64,000 nucleotides of DNA from Deltaproteobacteria bacterium (GCA_020632695.1 JACKFB010000018.1:1-64000), one strand, 5' to 3'; positions 1 through 8,586 are shown, counted from the first letter of the stretch. Notes: generated from the sequence alone by a model not told the origin. Made by a program: numbers and translations.

Positions 1-1251
1 GTCGCCGCTGACCCAGACGCGCTGACCCGGGCGCACCCGCGCCAGCTCGGGCCCCGGCTCACCGAATCGCAGCACGAAGCGCCCCGCGCCCTGCGCCTCC
101 ACCTCGAAGATGCGCCCGCCCGGCTCGTTGGTGTCGGCCGGGTCGCCTGAGTCGAAGGACACGCCCATGCCCGCCCGCGGCGAGAGCTCCGACTCCGGGG
201 GGGCCATCGGCGGCGCGGCCACCGCCTCGCCGGGTCCGACCACCACCTCGCGGCCGCGCACCGCCTCGACCGTGCCCAGCGGCGCGCCCCGGTGCTTGGG
301 GAAGCGCCCGTCGACGAAGGTCTGGTGGTCGGTCCCCCCGAGAAATCCCCCGGTGAACCCTCGCGAATACACGCGCCGCATCTCGCCGGTGTCCTCGGCC
401 AGCGTGGCCCGGGCCTCGTCGGTCGTGTGCCGGCCCCGGGCGATGGCGTCCACCCAGCGCCGCATGGCCTCCACGGCGGTGACCACGTAGGCCGCGCCCT
501 TGAGGCGGCCCTCGATCTTCAGCGTGTGCACGCCGATGTCCATCAGCTCCGGCACGCTCATGTGGGCCGCAAGATCCCGCGGGCTCAAGAGGTAGCGCGC
601 CTCGCCCAGCGGCCGCCGCTCGCCGTCCACCAGCAGCTCGTAGGGCAGCCGGCAGGACTGGGCGCACTGCCCGCGGTTGGCCGATCGCCCGCCCCACGCC
701 TCGCTGGTCAGGCACTGTCCCGACCACGACACGCAGAGCGCCCCGTGCACGAAGACCTCCAGCTCCAGGTCGGTGCCCTGGCGCACCCGCCGCACCTGCT
801 CGGTGGTCAGCTCCCGCGGCAGCACCACCCGCGTCACGCCGAGCCTCGCGGCGAAGCGCGCCCCCTCGGCGCTGGAGACCGTCATCTGGGTGGACGCGTG
901 CAGCTCCAGCGCCGGACACACCGCTTGCGCCAGCAGACACAACGCCGGGTCCTGGACGATCAGGGCGTCCACCCCCGCCTGTGCCGCCCGCCGCAGCAGC
1001 GCCTCGACCACCGGCAGCTCGGCCTCGAAGACCAGCGTGTTGAAGGTCAGGTAGGCGCGCGCCCCGGCGTCGTGGCAGGCCCGGACGATGGCGTCCAGAT
1101 CCTCGCTGACGAAGTTCTGCGCCCGAGCGCGGGCGTTGAAGCCATCGTCCAGCCCGAAGTAGACCGCGTCCGCGCCGGCCGCCAGCCCCGCGCGCAGGGT
1201 GTCCCAGTCGCCGGCGGGCGCGAGGATCTCGGGCGGGGACACTGGCGGCAT
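1..1251 (-). CDS. U32 family peptidase/RlhA-like protein, 3' end cut by window
   Basis: The first 417 codons of a peptidase-U32 family protein; the C-terminus lies beyond the window edge. The N-terminus reads MPPVSPPEILAPAGD, the usual opening of the family's TIM-barrel. The family signature is intact: E-V-F-V-H-G-A-L-C followed by S-G-Q-C-L-T-S, then a second cysteine-rich stretch (RGQCAQSCRLPYELL) that in RlhA/TrhP-type members helps bind an Fe-S cluster. Known members hydroxylate 23S rRNA C2501 (RlhA) or tRNA uridine-34 (TrhP), although the family was first named as collagenase-like peptidases. RNA hydroxylation is therefore the likelier role, but this is inference. The ATG is preceded by GGAG five bases upstream. 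It is divergent from the acyltransferase-like gene starting at 1472. Confidence 0.9.
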   Translation of the reverse strand, partial: MPPVSPPEILAPAGDWDTLRAGLAAGADAVYFGLDDGFNARARAQNFVSEDLDAIVRACHDAGARAYLTFNTLVFEAELPVVEALLRRAAQAGVDALIVQDPALCLLAQAVCPALELHASTQMTVSSAEGARFAARLGVTRVVLPRELTTEQVRRVRQGTDLELEVFVHGALCVSWSGQCLTSEAWGGRSANRGQCAQSCRLPYELLVDGERRPLGEARYLLSPRDLAAHMSVPELMDIGVHTLKIEGRLKGAAYVVTAVEAMRRWVDAIARGRHTTDEARATLAEDTGEMRRVYSRGFTGGFLGGTDHQTFVDGRFPKHRGAPLGTVEAVRGREVVVGPGEAVAAPPMAPPESELSPRAGMGVSFDSGDPADTNEPGGRIFEVEAQGAGRFVLRFGEPGPELARVRPGQRVWVSGD

Positions 1252-1319
1252 CGAGGCTCCGGGGTGGGCGGTCGCCGATTGCCACGGGCGGCGCGCCAGC
1301 GCAAGCAACGGGGCGCGGG

Positions 1320-1349
1320 TTGACGCTTCGGGGCCAACCCTCCCATGCT
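1320..1349 (+). promoter_or_regulatory. Candidate sigma-70 promoter of the DUF1624-type gene
   Basis: TTGACG (1320-1325), an 18-nt spacer, then CATGCT (1344-1349). The same -35/-10 style recurs through the window. It lies upstream of the GTG chosen for the following gene, which argues against translation from the in-frame ATG at 1199, since that codon would precede the promoter and lie inside the divergent U32 gene. Confidence 0.45.
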
Positions 1350-1401
1350 CGCGCGCGTCCCCAGCGCGGAGGCGAGGCGGTGACGGCGCGCCCCAGGATC
1401 C

Positions 1402-1437
1402 AAAGGCACCAAAGGCACCAAAGGCACCAAAGGCACC
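1402..1437 (+). repeat. Four tandem copies of a 9-bp unit
   Basis: Perfect tandem AAAGGCACC x4 in the leader between the candidate promoter and the GTG start of the next gene. The unit length is a multiple of three, so copy changes would not alter any reading frame through it. It could simply be a slippage product in the 5' leader. Confidence 0.9.
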
Positions 1438-1471
1438 ACGACGCGGCCTCCGGGCCGGAGCCGCTGCGCCC

Positions 1472-2650
1472 GTGACGGTGGACGCCCCCGCTCAGGCCTC
1501 CGCGCCGCAGCCTCAGGCCACCGCCGCGGGCCCCACCCGCCGCCGCCTGCTCTCGGTGGACGCCCTGCGCGGCATCGCGGTGATCCTCATGATCGAGCAG
1601 CACCTCGGCGCGTGGCTCTGGAAGGTCCCGCCGGGCACCAAGGTCTGGGACCACCCGGGCCTGGTCGCCGTCAACGCCCTCGGCGGCGGCGCCGCGCCCG
1701 CCTTCATCACCGTGGCCGGCGTCGGCTCGGCGCTCTTCACCTCCACCCGCCACCACCCTGACCGCGCGCTGCTCGTCCGCGGCCTGGTGGTCATGGGCTT
1801 CGGCCTCCTGCTCAACCTGATGGTCCCCCACTGGTTCAGCTGGCGCTCCTGGTTCGTGCTGCACCTGATGGGCTTCGGCATGGCAACCACGCCGCTGTGG
1901 CGCCGCCTCGGCTCCCGCGCGCTGCTGGTCGCCGCCTGCGCCGTCCTGGTCGCCACCCCGCTGCTGCAGGCGGCGTTCGACACGCCGGGCTACCTGCCGG
2001 GTCGACGCATGGCCGGCTACAGCGGCGGCTTCGGTGGCCCCGTGCTGCCCTGGGCCTTCTGGCGCCTGGCGCTGCTCGAGGGCCAGTTCCCCATCTTCCC
2101 CTGGCTGGCCTTCTACCTCGCCGGCCTCGCCGCGGGCCGCGCGCTGCTCGAGGATCGCCTCGACGCCATCGCCCGCCTCGGCACCGCCGCCTTCGTGCTC
2201 GGCGGCCTGGGCGTCGGCCTCTTCGCGCTCTCCGCGCCCTTCGTCGCCGCCTTCCCGCGGGTCTTCAAGCTCAACATCCCCTTCTTCCCGGCCACCCCGG
2301 CCTTCGTCCTGGGGGTCGGCGGCCTGGTGCTGCTCACGCTCTGGCTCTTCGTCATGCTCGAGCGCCGCCGCCCGATGAGCCCCCGCGGCCCGCTGGTGGT
2401 CCTGGGCCGCTCCTCGCTGACCCTGCTCCTGACCCACGTGGTCATCTTCCGCGAGGGCTCGATGGCCGTGGGGCTGTGGAAGAGCTTCACCGCCGGCCAG
2501 ACCCTGGCCATCCTGGCCGCCGTCTTCGTGGTAGCGGCGCTGCTGGGGCGCGCCTGGCAGCGCACCGGCTACGCCTACGGCGCCGAGTGGCTCTTGCGAC
2601 GCCTGACGCCCGCCGACCCGCCCGCCCGGGCCCCGGGCGCCGCCGGCTGA
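1472..2650 (+). CDS. DUF1624/heparan-glucosaminide N-acetyltransferase-like membrane protein
   Basis: A 392-residue polytopic membrane protein. Near the N-terminus it has the hallmark RLLSVDALRGIAVILMI segment of the DUF1624/YeiB/HGSNAT superfamily of membrane acyltransferases, followed by about ten hydrophobic helices. A C-terminal helix carries LLLTHVVIF, where family members place a conserved histidine. Family knowledge suggests transfer of an acyl group across the inner membrane to a sugar or cell-surface acceptor; the substrate cannot be read from sequence. The GTG at 1472 was chosen because the upstream in-frame ATG (1199) overlaps the divergent U32 gene, precedes the candidate promoter and would add a low-complexity extension including KAP repeats. 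The gene stands alone between two promoters. Confidence 0.8.
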   Translation: MTVDAPAQASAPQPQATAAGPTRRRLLSVDALRGIAVILMIEQHLGAWLWKVPPGTKVWDHPGLVAVNALGGGAAPAFITVAGVGSALFTSTRHHPDRALLVRGLVVMGFGLLLNLMVPHWFSWRSWFVLHLMGFGMATTPLWRRLGSRALLVAACAVLVATPLLQAAFDTPGYLPGRRMAGYSGGFGGPVLPWAFWRLALLEGQFPIFPWLAFYLAGLAAGRALLEDRLDAIARLGTAAFVLGGLGVGLFALSAPFVAAFPRVFKLNIPFFPATPAFVLGVGGLVLLTLWLFVMLERRRPMSPRGPLVVLGRSSLTLLLTHVVIFREGSMAVGLWKSFTAGQTLAILAAVFVVAALLGRAWQRTGYAYGAEWLLRRLTPADPPARAPGAAG

Positions 2651-2688
2651 GCGTCCACCGGGGTCGCCCGTCCCCGTCCCGCCCCCCC

Positions 2689-2717
2689 TGTCGTGAGCGG
2701 CGCGCGTGGGCTATGCT
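2689..2717 (+). promoter_or_regulatory. Weak candidate promoter of the Ser/Thr kinase
   Basis: CTGTCG (2689-2694), 17 nt, then TATGCT (2712-2717). The -10 matches the form seen at 8581 and 27028; the -35 is poor. The kinase ATG lies 65 nt downstream of the -10. Confidence 0.3.
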
Positions 2718-2782
2718 CACCGCAGGGCGTCACCACGCACACGCGCCGCCGACGACCGACGATCGACGATCGGAGCACCAGG

Positions 2783-4933
2783 ATGGGGAGTTCCCAGTGC
2801 GCCGCCTGCGGAGCGCCGCTGGAAGCCAGGTTGTCGTTCTGCACGGCGTGCGGGACGCGGATCGCGCCGCCTCCCGAGCCGGCGAGCGCCAGGGTTGCGC
2901 CGGAGCCGGCGGCGGCGCAGCCTCCGTCCGCGCAGCCCCAGGCAGCGCCGCTGGTGCCGCCGAACAGCGAGATGCCCACCCGCCACGACCTGCCGGTGCT
3001 CACCGACCCGCCGCCGCCCGTCTCCGACACCGGCAAGCGCGGGCGTCGACCGGTCACCGGCCCGCACCGGGCGCTGCGACGCTACCTCGACGGAGTGGTC
3101 GTCACGCCCGAGGGTGAGGAGGTCGCCGACGCGCCGCCCGACAACCACGCCGATCCGCTGCCCTACGCGTCGACCGACGTGCTGCGCCGTCTGGGGCCCT
3201 ACGACCTGCTCCGAGAGGTCGGGCGCGGCGAGACCGGCGTGGTCTACGTGGCGTTCTCGCGCCGCCTGGTGAAGCGCTGCGCCGTGAAGGTGATGCTGGC
3301 CGGCGAGCACGCGCCGGAGGACGAGCTGAGGCGCCTGCAAGCCGACGCCCGCGACGCCGGGCGGCTGAACCACCCGAACATCGTGACGGTCTTCGACACC
3401 GGAGCCGAGCGCGGCCGCTTCTACTGCGCGATGCCGCTCATCGAGGGGCGCAGCTTCCGCGATCAGATGCTGGCGGCGCACCGCAGCCTGGCGCCCTCGG
3501 ACCTGGCGGCCGCGGTGCGCGTGCTGGCGACCATCTCCCGAGCGGTCGACTACGCGCACGAGCGCGGCGTGATGCACCGCGACATCAAGCCGGGAAACAT
3601 CCTGGTCGACGCTTCCGGGCAGCCCCACCTCACCGACTTCGGCATCGCCCGCAGGCGCCCGGCGGAGCGCTCGGCGGGCGTCGCCGCGGGCGTGGTGGGC
3701 ACGCCGTCGTACATGTCGCCCGAGCAGGCCCACGGCGCCGACGACCTGGTCGGGGCCCCCAGCGACGTGTTCAGCCTGGGCGCGGTGCTCTACGACCTGT
3801 GCACGGGTCGCCCGCCCTTCGTGTCCCAGGCGTCGCCCAACGACACCATCACCACCATCGAGCAGCTCCTGACGCGCCAGGCCGAGCCGGCGGGCCAGGC
3901 GGCGCGGCGACACCTGGGCTGGACCCTGCCGCCGGATCTCGAGGCGATCTGTCACCGCGCCATCGCCCACGACCCGGCCGAGCGCTACGCCAGCGCCGGG
4001 GCCCTCGCCGCCGACCTGGAGGCGTGGCTGGAGGACCGCCCGGTGTCCGCGCGGCCCGTGACGCGGCGCGAGCGCGTGCGGAAGTGGGTGTCCCGCAATC
4101 GCTCGCGGGCCGCCGCCCTGGCCGTGACCGGGACCACCCTGCTGGTGCTGGCGTCGGCCTTCGGCTTCACGGCGATGCGCAGCCTGAGCGCCGGGCGCGA
4201 GGCCGTGCGCGAGGCGCTGCTCGACGGCGCCCTGGCGGAGGTCGGGACGCTGGAGCAGGCCATCCGGATGCACATGCTCGAGGGCAGGCCGGACCTGGCG
4301 CGGACGCTGGTGCAGCAGCTCCGGAAGCTGACGGAGCTGGACGGGGTCGAGGTGGTGCGGACCGACCGGACGCTGGCCTTCAGCGACCTCGCGACGCGGC
4401 GGGCGGTCCAGGAGCGGCTCGACGGCACCAACGCCGTCTCCTGGGCGCGGGACCGCTGGCCCGGGACGGTGGAGCGGGTCAAGACGCTGCGCGAGGTGGC
4501 CCTGCCCGCCATCGACCGCGCGGGGGAGGGGCCGGCGCGGCGCTTCCAGTACGAGGCGGCCGCCTGGGACAGCCTGCTGCAGCGGGCGCAGCTCGTCACG
4601 CGCGAGGACGAGGTGTTGGGCGAGCGCATCCTGACGGTGCTGGCGCCCATCGCCAACGACGAGCCCTGCCAGGTGTGCCACGGCGACGTCGAGCAGGGGG
4701 TCTACGGGTTGCGGAACAAGGTGCGCGCGGTGCTGGTGGTGCGGCGCTCGCTCGGCGAGTCGGACGCGCTGCTGGGCCAGGCGCGCCAGACGACGCTGGT
4801 GGTCGGCGCGACGACGGCGGTGGCGCTGCTGGCGCTCTTCGCGCTCATCGTGCGGCTGGCGGGCGTGGGGGGCCGTCGGGGGTGGCGGCGCCGGCGGGCG
4901 GTGTGGCGGCCGGGGCGTCGCGGCGGGGCTTGA
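2783..4933 (+). CDS. Ser/Thr protein kinase with zinc ribbon and periplasmic haem-c sensor motif
   Basis: 716 residues. An N-terminal zinc ribbon (C6, C9, C20, C23) is followed by a complete Hanks-type kinase domain (about residues 139-420) with lysine K169, HRD (D267) and DFG (D285) motifs and a GTPSYMSPEQA activation segment, so it should be active. A transmembrane helix follows (about 443-465), then a ~200-residue extracytoplasmic region and a second helix (about 671-693). The extracytoplasmic part ends with C629-Q-V-C-H633, a c-type haem attachment motif of the kind found in DUF3365/haem-PAS sensor domains. The likely role is phosphorylation of cytoplasmic targets in response to redox or a gas in the periplasm (inference). 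The ATG at 2783 is preceded by GGAG; an upstream ATG would add a basic tail without similarity. The 3' end overlaps convergent cydB by 89 nt. Confidence 0.88.
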   Translation: MGSSQCAACGAPLEARLSFCTACGTRIAPPPEPASARVAPEPAAAQPPSAQPQAAPLVPPNSEMPTRHDLPVLTDPPPPVSDTGKRGRRPVTGPHRALRRYLDGVVVTPEGEEVADAPPDNHADPLPYASTDVLRRLGPYDLLREVGRGETGVVYVAFSRRLVKRCAVKVMLAGEHAPEDELRRLQADARDAGRLNHPNIVTVFDTGAERGRFYCAMPLIEGRSFRDQMLAAHRSLAPSDLAAAVRVLATISRAVDYAHERGVMHRDIKPGNILVDASGQPHLTDFGIARRRPAERSAGVAAGVVGTPSYMSPEQAHGADDLVGAPSDVFSLGAVLYDLCTGRPPFVSQASPNDTITTIEQLLTRQAEPAGQAARRHLGWTLPPDLEAICHRAIAHDPAERYASAGALAADLEAWLEDRPVSARPVTRRERVRKWVSRNRSRAAALAVTGTTLLVLASAFGFTAMRSLSAGREAVREALLDGALAEVGTLEQAIRMHMLEGRPDLARTLVQQLRKLTELDGVEVVRTDRTLAFSDLATRRAVQERLDGTNAVSWARDRWPGTVERVKTLREVALPAIDRAGEGPARRFQYEAAAWDSLLQRAQLVTREDEVLGERILTVLAPIANDEPCQVCHGDVEQGVYGLRNKVRAVLVVRRSLGESDALLGQARQTTLVVGATTAVALLALFALIVRLAGVGGRRGWRRRRAVWRPGRRGGA

Positions 4934-5912
4934 AGACGCGCAGCATGTAGTAGAGCGACGGGAAGAGGATCACGGCGCCGGCGGCCAGGGTGGGGGCGAG
5001 CAGGCGCAAGGTGGCGACGGGGGCGGCGGCGTCGGCGAAGGTGAGGCCGGGGCGCACCAGGTAGGGGTGCTGGGCCAGGCCGAAGCCGGTGAGGATGAGG
5101 GTGGTCTGGGCGATGGCGCAGGCGCGGGCGAGGCCGTAGCGGCGGGTCGCCAGGCCGGCGAGGGCGGCGGTGGCGGAGGCGCCGGTGGCGAGCTGGAGCG
5201 GCAGGCTCCAGGGCGCGTGGAAGAGCGCGTGGGCGAAGGGTGCGGCGGAGTGCCAGGAGGCGAGGGCGGCGACCAGCGCGGTGGCGCCGACGAGGAGGCC
5301 GGAGGCGAGGGCGCGGAGGCGGAAGTCGTCGCGGAGGGCGTCATCGTCGGCCTCGTGGATGAGGTAGACGGCGGCGAGGAAGGCGCACAGGGCCAGGGTG
5401 AAGGCGCCGGTGGCCAGGGGGAGCGGGGCCAGCCAGGCGCTCAACGTGCCGGGGAGGGGGCGGCCGCCGTCGAGGGCGAGGCGGCCCGTGCACAGGGTGG
5501 CGAGGCTGGCGCCGAGGAAGACCGGGGTGACCAGGCTGGCGATGGCGAAGACGCGGCCCCAGCGGGCGCGGCCGCGCGGGTCGTAGCCGCCGTACTGGCG
5601 GAACACGAAAGCCGAGCCGCGGGCGAGGATGCCGAGCAGCATGAGGGTGAGCGGGACGTGGAGGCCGGTGAGGATGACGGCGAAGGCGCGCGGGAAGGCT
5701 GTGAAGAGGAGCACGATGACCAGGATGAGCCAGACGTGGTTGGCCTCCCAGACGGGGGCGATGGCCGACTCGATGAGCTGGCGCTGGCGCTCGCGGCGGG
5801 GGCCGCTGGCGAAGAGGTCCCACACGCCGCCGCCGAAGTCGGCGCCGCCCGAGAGCATGTAGATGATGAGGGCCGCCAGCATGACCAGGGCGATGAGGTC
5901 GGCGAGGGTCAT
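4845..5912 (-). CDS. cydB: Cytochrome bd-type quinol oxidase subunit II
   Basis: 355 residues with about nine hydrophobic segments. The start (MTLADLIALVMLAALIIYML) and the GGADFGGGVWDL and PVWEANHVWLI motifs are diagnostic of CydB, the structural partner of CydA in the quinol-oxidising terminal oxidase that reduces O2 to water without pumping protons. The ATG overlaps the cydA stop (ATGA), so the two subunits are translationally coupled. No small CydX-type subunit and no cydDC are visible nearby. The C-terminal Ala/Pro-rich tail is encoded in the region that also encodes the C-terminus of the convergent kinase. Confidence 0.95.
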   Translation of the reverse strand: MTLADLIALVMLAALIIYMLSGGADFGGGVWDLFASGPRRERQRQLIESAIAPVWEANHVWLILVIVLLFTAFPRAFAVILTGLHVPLTLMLLGILARGSAFVFRQYGGYDPRGRARWGRVFAIASLVTPVFLGASLATLCTGRLALDGGRPLPGTLSAWLAPLPLATGAFTLALCAFLAAVYLIHEADDDALRDDFRLRALASGLLVGATALVAALASWHSAAPFAHALFHAPWSLPLQLATGASATAALAGLATRRYGLARACAIAQTTLILTGFGLAQHPYLVRPGLTFADAAAPVATLRLLAPTLAAGAVILFPSLYYMLRVFKPRRDAPAATPPAGAATPDGPPRPPAAR

Positions 5913-7198
5913 CGGGGCGCCTCCTCGAGGGCGGCGGCGCGGACCTGGCGGCGGAGCACGGCGAGGACCACGATGGCCAGGCCGATGTAGACGAGGGTGA
6001 AGGTGACGAAGGGGATCCAGAGGGGGGCGACGGCGGTGACGGCGTCGCGGGTGCGGAGGATGCCGTAGATGGTCCAGGGCTGGCGGCCTACCTCGGTGAC
6101 GACCCAGCCGGCCTCGAGGGCGAGGAAGCCGGCGGGGCCGAGGGCCAGGGTGGTGAGCAGCCAGGGGCGGGAGAGGGGCAGGGCGCGGCGGCGCCACCAG
6201 AGCGCGGCGGTGACCAGGGCGTAGAGGGCGGCGAGGGTGCCGAGGCCGACCATGACGAGGAAGGCGGGGCGGACGATGGCGGGCGGGCGGTCCTCGGGGG
6301 CGAAGGCGTCGAGGCCGGTGACGACGGCGTCGGGGTCGTTGAAGGCCAGCAGCGAGAGGCCGCCAGGGATGCTGAGGGGGCCCAGGGTGAGCGGGGCGCC
6401 GGCCTGGGTGGTCTCGAGCTGCTCGAGGGCGGCCAGCTTGGCCGGCTGGAGGGTGGCTATCTGCTGGCCCGCGTAGTGGCCGACCAGCGGCTGGGCGAGG
6501 GCGGCCGGGATCGCGAGGGCCAGCGCCAGGGTGAGGGCGCGGCGGTGGAAGGCGGAGGCGGAGTCGCGCAAGAGCCCCAGGGCGTGGATGGCGGCGACGG
6601 CGAAGGCGGTGGCCATGTAGGCCGCCAGGAGGGTGTGGACGACCTCGTGCAGGGCGAAGGGGCTGGCCATCGCGGCCAGCGGGTCGATGTCGACCATGGC
6701 GCCCGAGGCGTCGAGGCGGAAGCCCGTGGGGGCGTTCATCCAAGCGTTTGCCAGGGTCACGAAGAGCGCCGAGAGCGCGCCGGAGAGCGCGACCATCGCG
6801 CTGGCGGCCAGATGCGCCGCGGGGCGGACGCGCTCCCAGCCGTAGAGGCAGATGCCCAGGAAGATCGCCTCGGTGAAGAAGGCGAAGCCCTCGAGGGAAA
6901 ACGGCATGCCGATGATGGCGCCGGCGCGGGCCATGAACTCGGGGAAGAGCAGGCCCAGCTCGAAGGAGAGCACCGTGCCGGAGACGGCGCCGACGGCGAA
7001 GAAGACGGCGGTGCCCTTGGCCCAGCGTCTGGCGAGATCGCGGTAGCCCGGGTCGCCGGTGCGCAGCCAGATGGCCTCGGCGAGCACCATGAGCAGGGGC
7101 ATGGCGATGCCGACCGAGGCGAAGATGATGTGGAAGCCGAGGGACGTGGCCATCTGCGAGCGCGCGAAGAGCACGTCGGCGGGGGTGGCGGCGATCAT
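5909..7198 (-). CDS. cydA: Cytochrome bd-type quinol oxidase subunit I
   Basis: 429 residues, clearly shorter than the ~520-residue E. coli protein. It has the N-terminal FARSQMATSLGFH segment carrying the haem-ligand histidine (H23), a HEVVHT segment in the region of the second haem-b ligand, and the strongly conserved GRQPW motif. The Q-loop between helices 6 and 7 retains GQQIATLQPAKLAALE but lacks the long insertion, so this is the short-Q-loop class typical of cyanide-insensitive oxidases. It acts in the inner membrane, oxidising quinol under low oxygen or respiratory stress. First gene of a cydAB operon; no obvious regulator site is seen upstream. Confidence 0.96.
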   Translation of the reverse strand: MIAATPADVLFARSQMATSLGFHIIFASVGIAMPLLMVLAEAIWLRTGDPGYRDLARRWAKGTAVFFAVGAVSGTVLSFELGLLFPEFMARAGAIIGMPFSLEGFAFFTEAIFLGICLYGWERVRPAAHLAASAMVALSGALSALFVTLANAWMNAPTGFRLDASGAMVDIDPLAAMASPFALHEVVHTLLAAYMATAFAVAAIHALGLLRDSASAFHRRALTLALALAIPAALAQPLVGHYAGQQIATLQPAKLAALEQLETTQAGAPLTLGPLSIPGGLSLLAFNDPDAVVTGLDAFAPEDRPPAIVRPAFLVMVGLGTLAALYALVTAALWWRRRALPLSRPWLLTTLALGPAGFLALEAGWVVTEVGRQPWTIYGILRTRDAVTAVAPLWIPFVTFTLVYIGLAIVVLAVLRRQVRAAALEEAPR

Positions 7199-7256
7199 CG
7201 GGGCCTCACGGTGAGGGGGCGTGTCCGCGGGTTCGGTGAAGCAGCGCCGCGCGGTC

Positions 7257-8177
7257 TCAGGAGCGGTCGTTGCGCTCGAGCGCGTCCAGCAGCGCCGCCG
7301 GGTCCAGCGCCTGTCCGGCCGCGCCCAGCGTCGGCAGGAGCTCTCTGAGCCGCGCCACCGCCGCCGCTCGCCGGGCGGCGTCGCCGCGCCCGGTCCAGGC
7401 CGACTCGCGCCAGCCGGCGTCGCCCAGCAGGTGCGTGCGCAGGCCGGCCAGCACCACGTCCACCCAGGGCGGCGGCTCGTAGCCGATCGACAGCGAGATG
7501 CTGGCGGTGCCGGCCAGCGTCGCGTGCCACTCGCCTCGCGGCAGGAAGAGCACCGATCCCGGCTTCATCAGCACGCGCTCCGCGTCCGCCGGCATGTCGA
7601 CCGGCGGCTTCACGGTGGTGATCGGCAAGAGATCCGGCTGCAGCCCGCCGGGCGGGCTGTGCCCTTCGGTGGGGTGCGGGATCTCCGTGTTGCGCGCCAG
7701 CTCCCAGGTCTTCTCGCCCACGAGCTGGATCGAGAACACGTGCAGCGGGTCGAAGTGCTTGCGCAGCACGCCGCCAGCGGGCGCCACGAAGGCGCTGGTG
7801 CGCACGTGCCCGTCGGGAAGCCCCAGCTCCGCCGCGAGGCGACGCACGAAGCCCATCACCGGGCCCGCCCAGCGCTCCAGCTCCATCATCAGCAAGCAGA
7901 AGCCCGCGTCGGCCAGCACCCGCGCCTGCGACCCGTCCACGTCCAGCTCGCGCAGCGCCCCGCCGTCGTCGATCCAGTAGCCGCTGATGGGCCCGTTGTG
8001 AGCCCGGCACAGCAGGTCCAGATCGCAGAGCTCCGGCTGGTCTCGCAAGAAGGGCAGGCGGTCGAGAGGCCCGTGCGCGACCCGCCACGACCGATCCCAA
8101 TGATCGGCCAGGAAATCCCGAGCCGTCAGCGGCCCGAACAGCGCCGAGAGCGCCGACCCTGAAGTCGAGGAGTCCAC
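7257..8177 (-). CDS. JmjC/cupin-4 family 2-oxoglutarate oxygenase
   Basis: 306 residues with the cupin_4/JmjC fold of the ribosomal-oxygenase (RoxA/YcfD) group. The iron triad is visible: H141-x-D143 in RKHFDPLHVFSIQLVGEKTW and H218 in LPRGEWHATL. Family knowledge: YcfD hydroxylates an arginine of ribosomal protein L16, and related enzymes act on peptides or proteins; the substrate here is unknown. The C-terminal ~70 residues are helical, as in ribosomal oxygenases. It is divergent from a second 2-oxoglutarate oxygenase gene (8596), with a hexamer repeat between them. It ends 59 nt upstream of cydA on the same strand, so it could feed transcription into cydAB. Confidence 0.85.
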   Translation of the reverse strand: MDSSTSGSALSALFGPLTARDFLADHWDRSWRVAHGPLDRLPFLRDQPELCDLDLLCRAHNGPISGYWIDDGGALRELDVDGSQARVLADAGFCLLMMELERWAGPVMGFVRRLAAELGLPDGHVRTSAFVAPAGGVLRKHFDPLHVFSIQLVGEKTWELARNTEIPHPTEGHSPPGGLQPDLLPITTVKPPVDMPADAERVLMKPGSVLFLPRGEWHATLAGTASISLSIGYEPPPWVDVVLAGLRTHLLGDAGWRESAWTGRGDAARRAAAVARLRELLPTLGAAGQALDPAALLDALERNDRS

Positions 8178-8242
8178 GCGCGCACTCTACGCATCCGCAG
8201 GTTCCGCGTCGATGGCCGAAGGAGGTGCCGGACTCGGTTGGC

Positions 8243-8556
8243 GGGGCCGAGGCCGGGGCCGGGGCCGGGGCCGGGGCCGAGGCCGGGGCCGGGTCCGGGC
8301 CGGGGCCGAGACCGAGACCGAGGCCGGGGCCGAGACCGGGGCCGAGACCGAGACCGAGGCCGAGACCGAGACCGGCGCCGAGGCCGGGGCCGGGGCCGGG
8401 GCCGAGACCGAGGCCGAGACCGAGACCGAGGCCGAGGCCGAGACCGGGGACCGAGACCGAGACCGGGGCCGGGGCCGGGGCCGGGGCCGAGACCGGGGCC
8501 GAGTCCGGGGCCGGGGCCGGGACCGAGGCCGAGACCGGGGCCGGGGCCGAGACCGA
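8243..8556 (+). repeat. GGGGCC/GAGACC-type hexanucleotide repeat, array A
   Basis: About 310 bp made almost wholly of hexamers of the form GRSRCC: GGGGCC, GAGGCC, GAGACC and a few GGGTCC or GAGTCC. It fills the gap between the divergent JmjC gene (start 8177) and the PhyH promoter (8557-8586). It begins with uninterrupted GGGGCC copies, a sequence known to form G-quadruplexes. All three plus-strand frames are open only because the repeat lacks stop codons; the dipeptide read changes part-way along, and the promoter lies downstream, so it is probably not translated. Confidence 0.9.
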
Positions 8557-8586
8557 TTGTCCATGCCCGAGGCGCCGGGCTATGCT
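8557..8586 (+). promoter_or_regulatory. Candidate promoter of the PhyH gene (leaderless)
   Basis: TTGTCC (8557-8562), 18 nt, TATGCT (8581-8586). The ATG at 8596 lies nine bases after the -10 element, so the transcript should start at or just before the start codon. The in-frame ATG at 8563 lies inside the spacer, which is why it was not chosen. Confidence 0.5.

Noticed and set aside
59..2437. Several very long minus- and plus-strand frames opposite real genes, here and across the window
   Set aside because: Typical shadow ORFs of high-GC DNA: Arg/Gly/Ala/Pro-rich, no domain, opposite genes with clear families.
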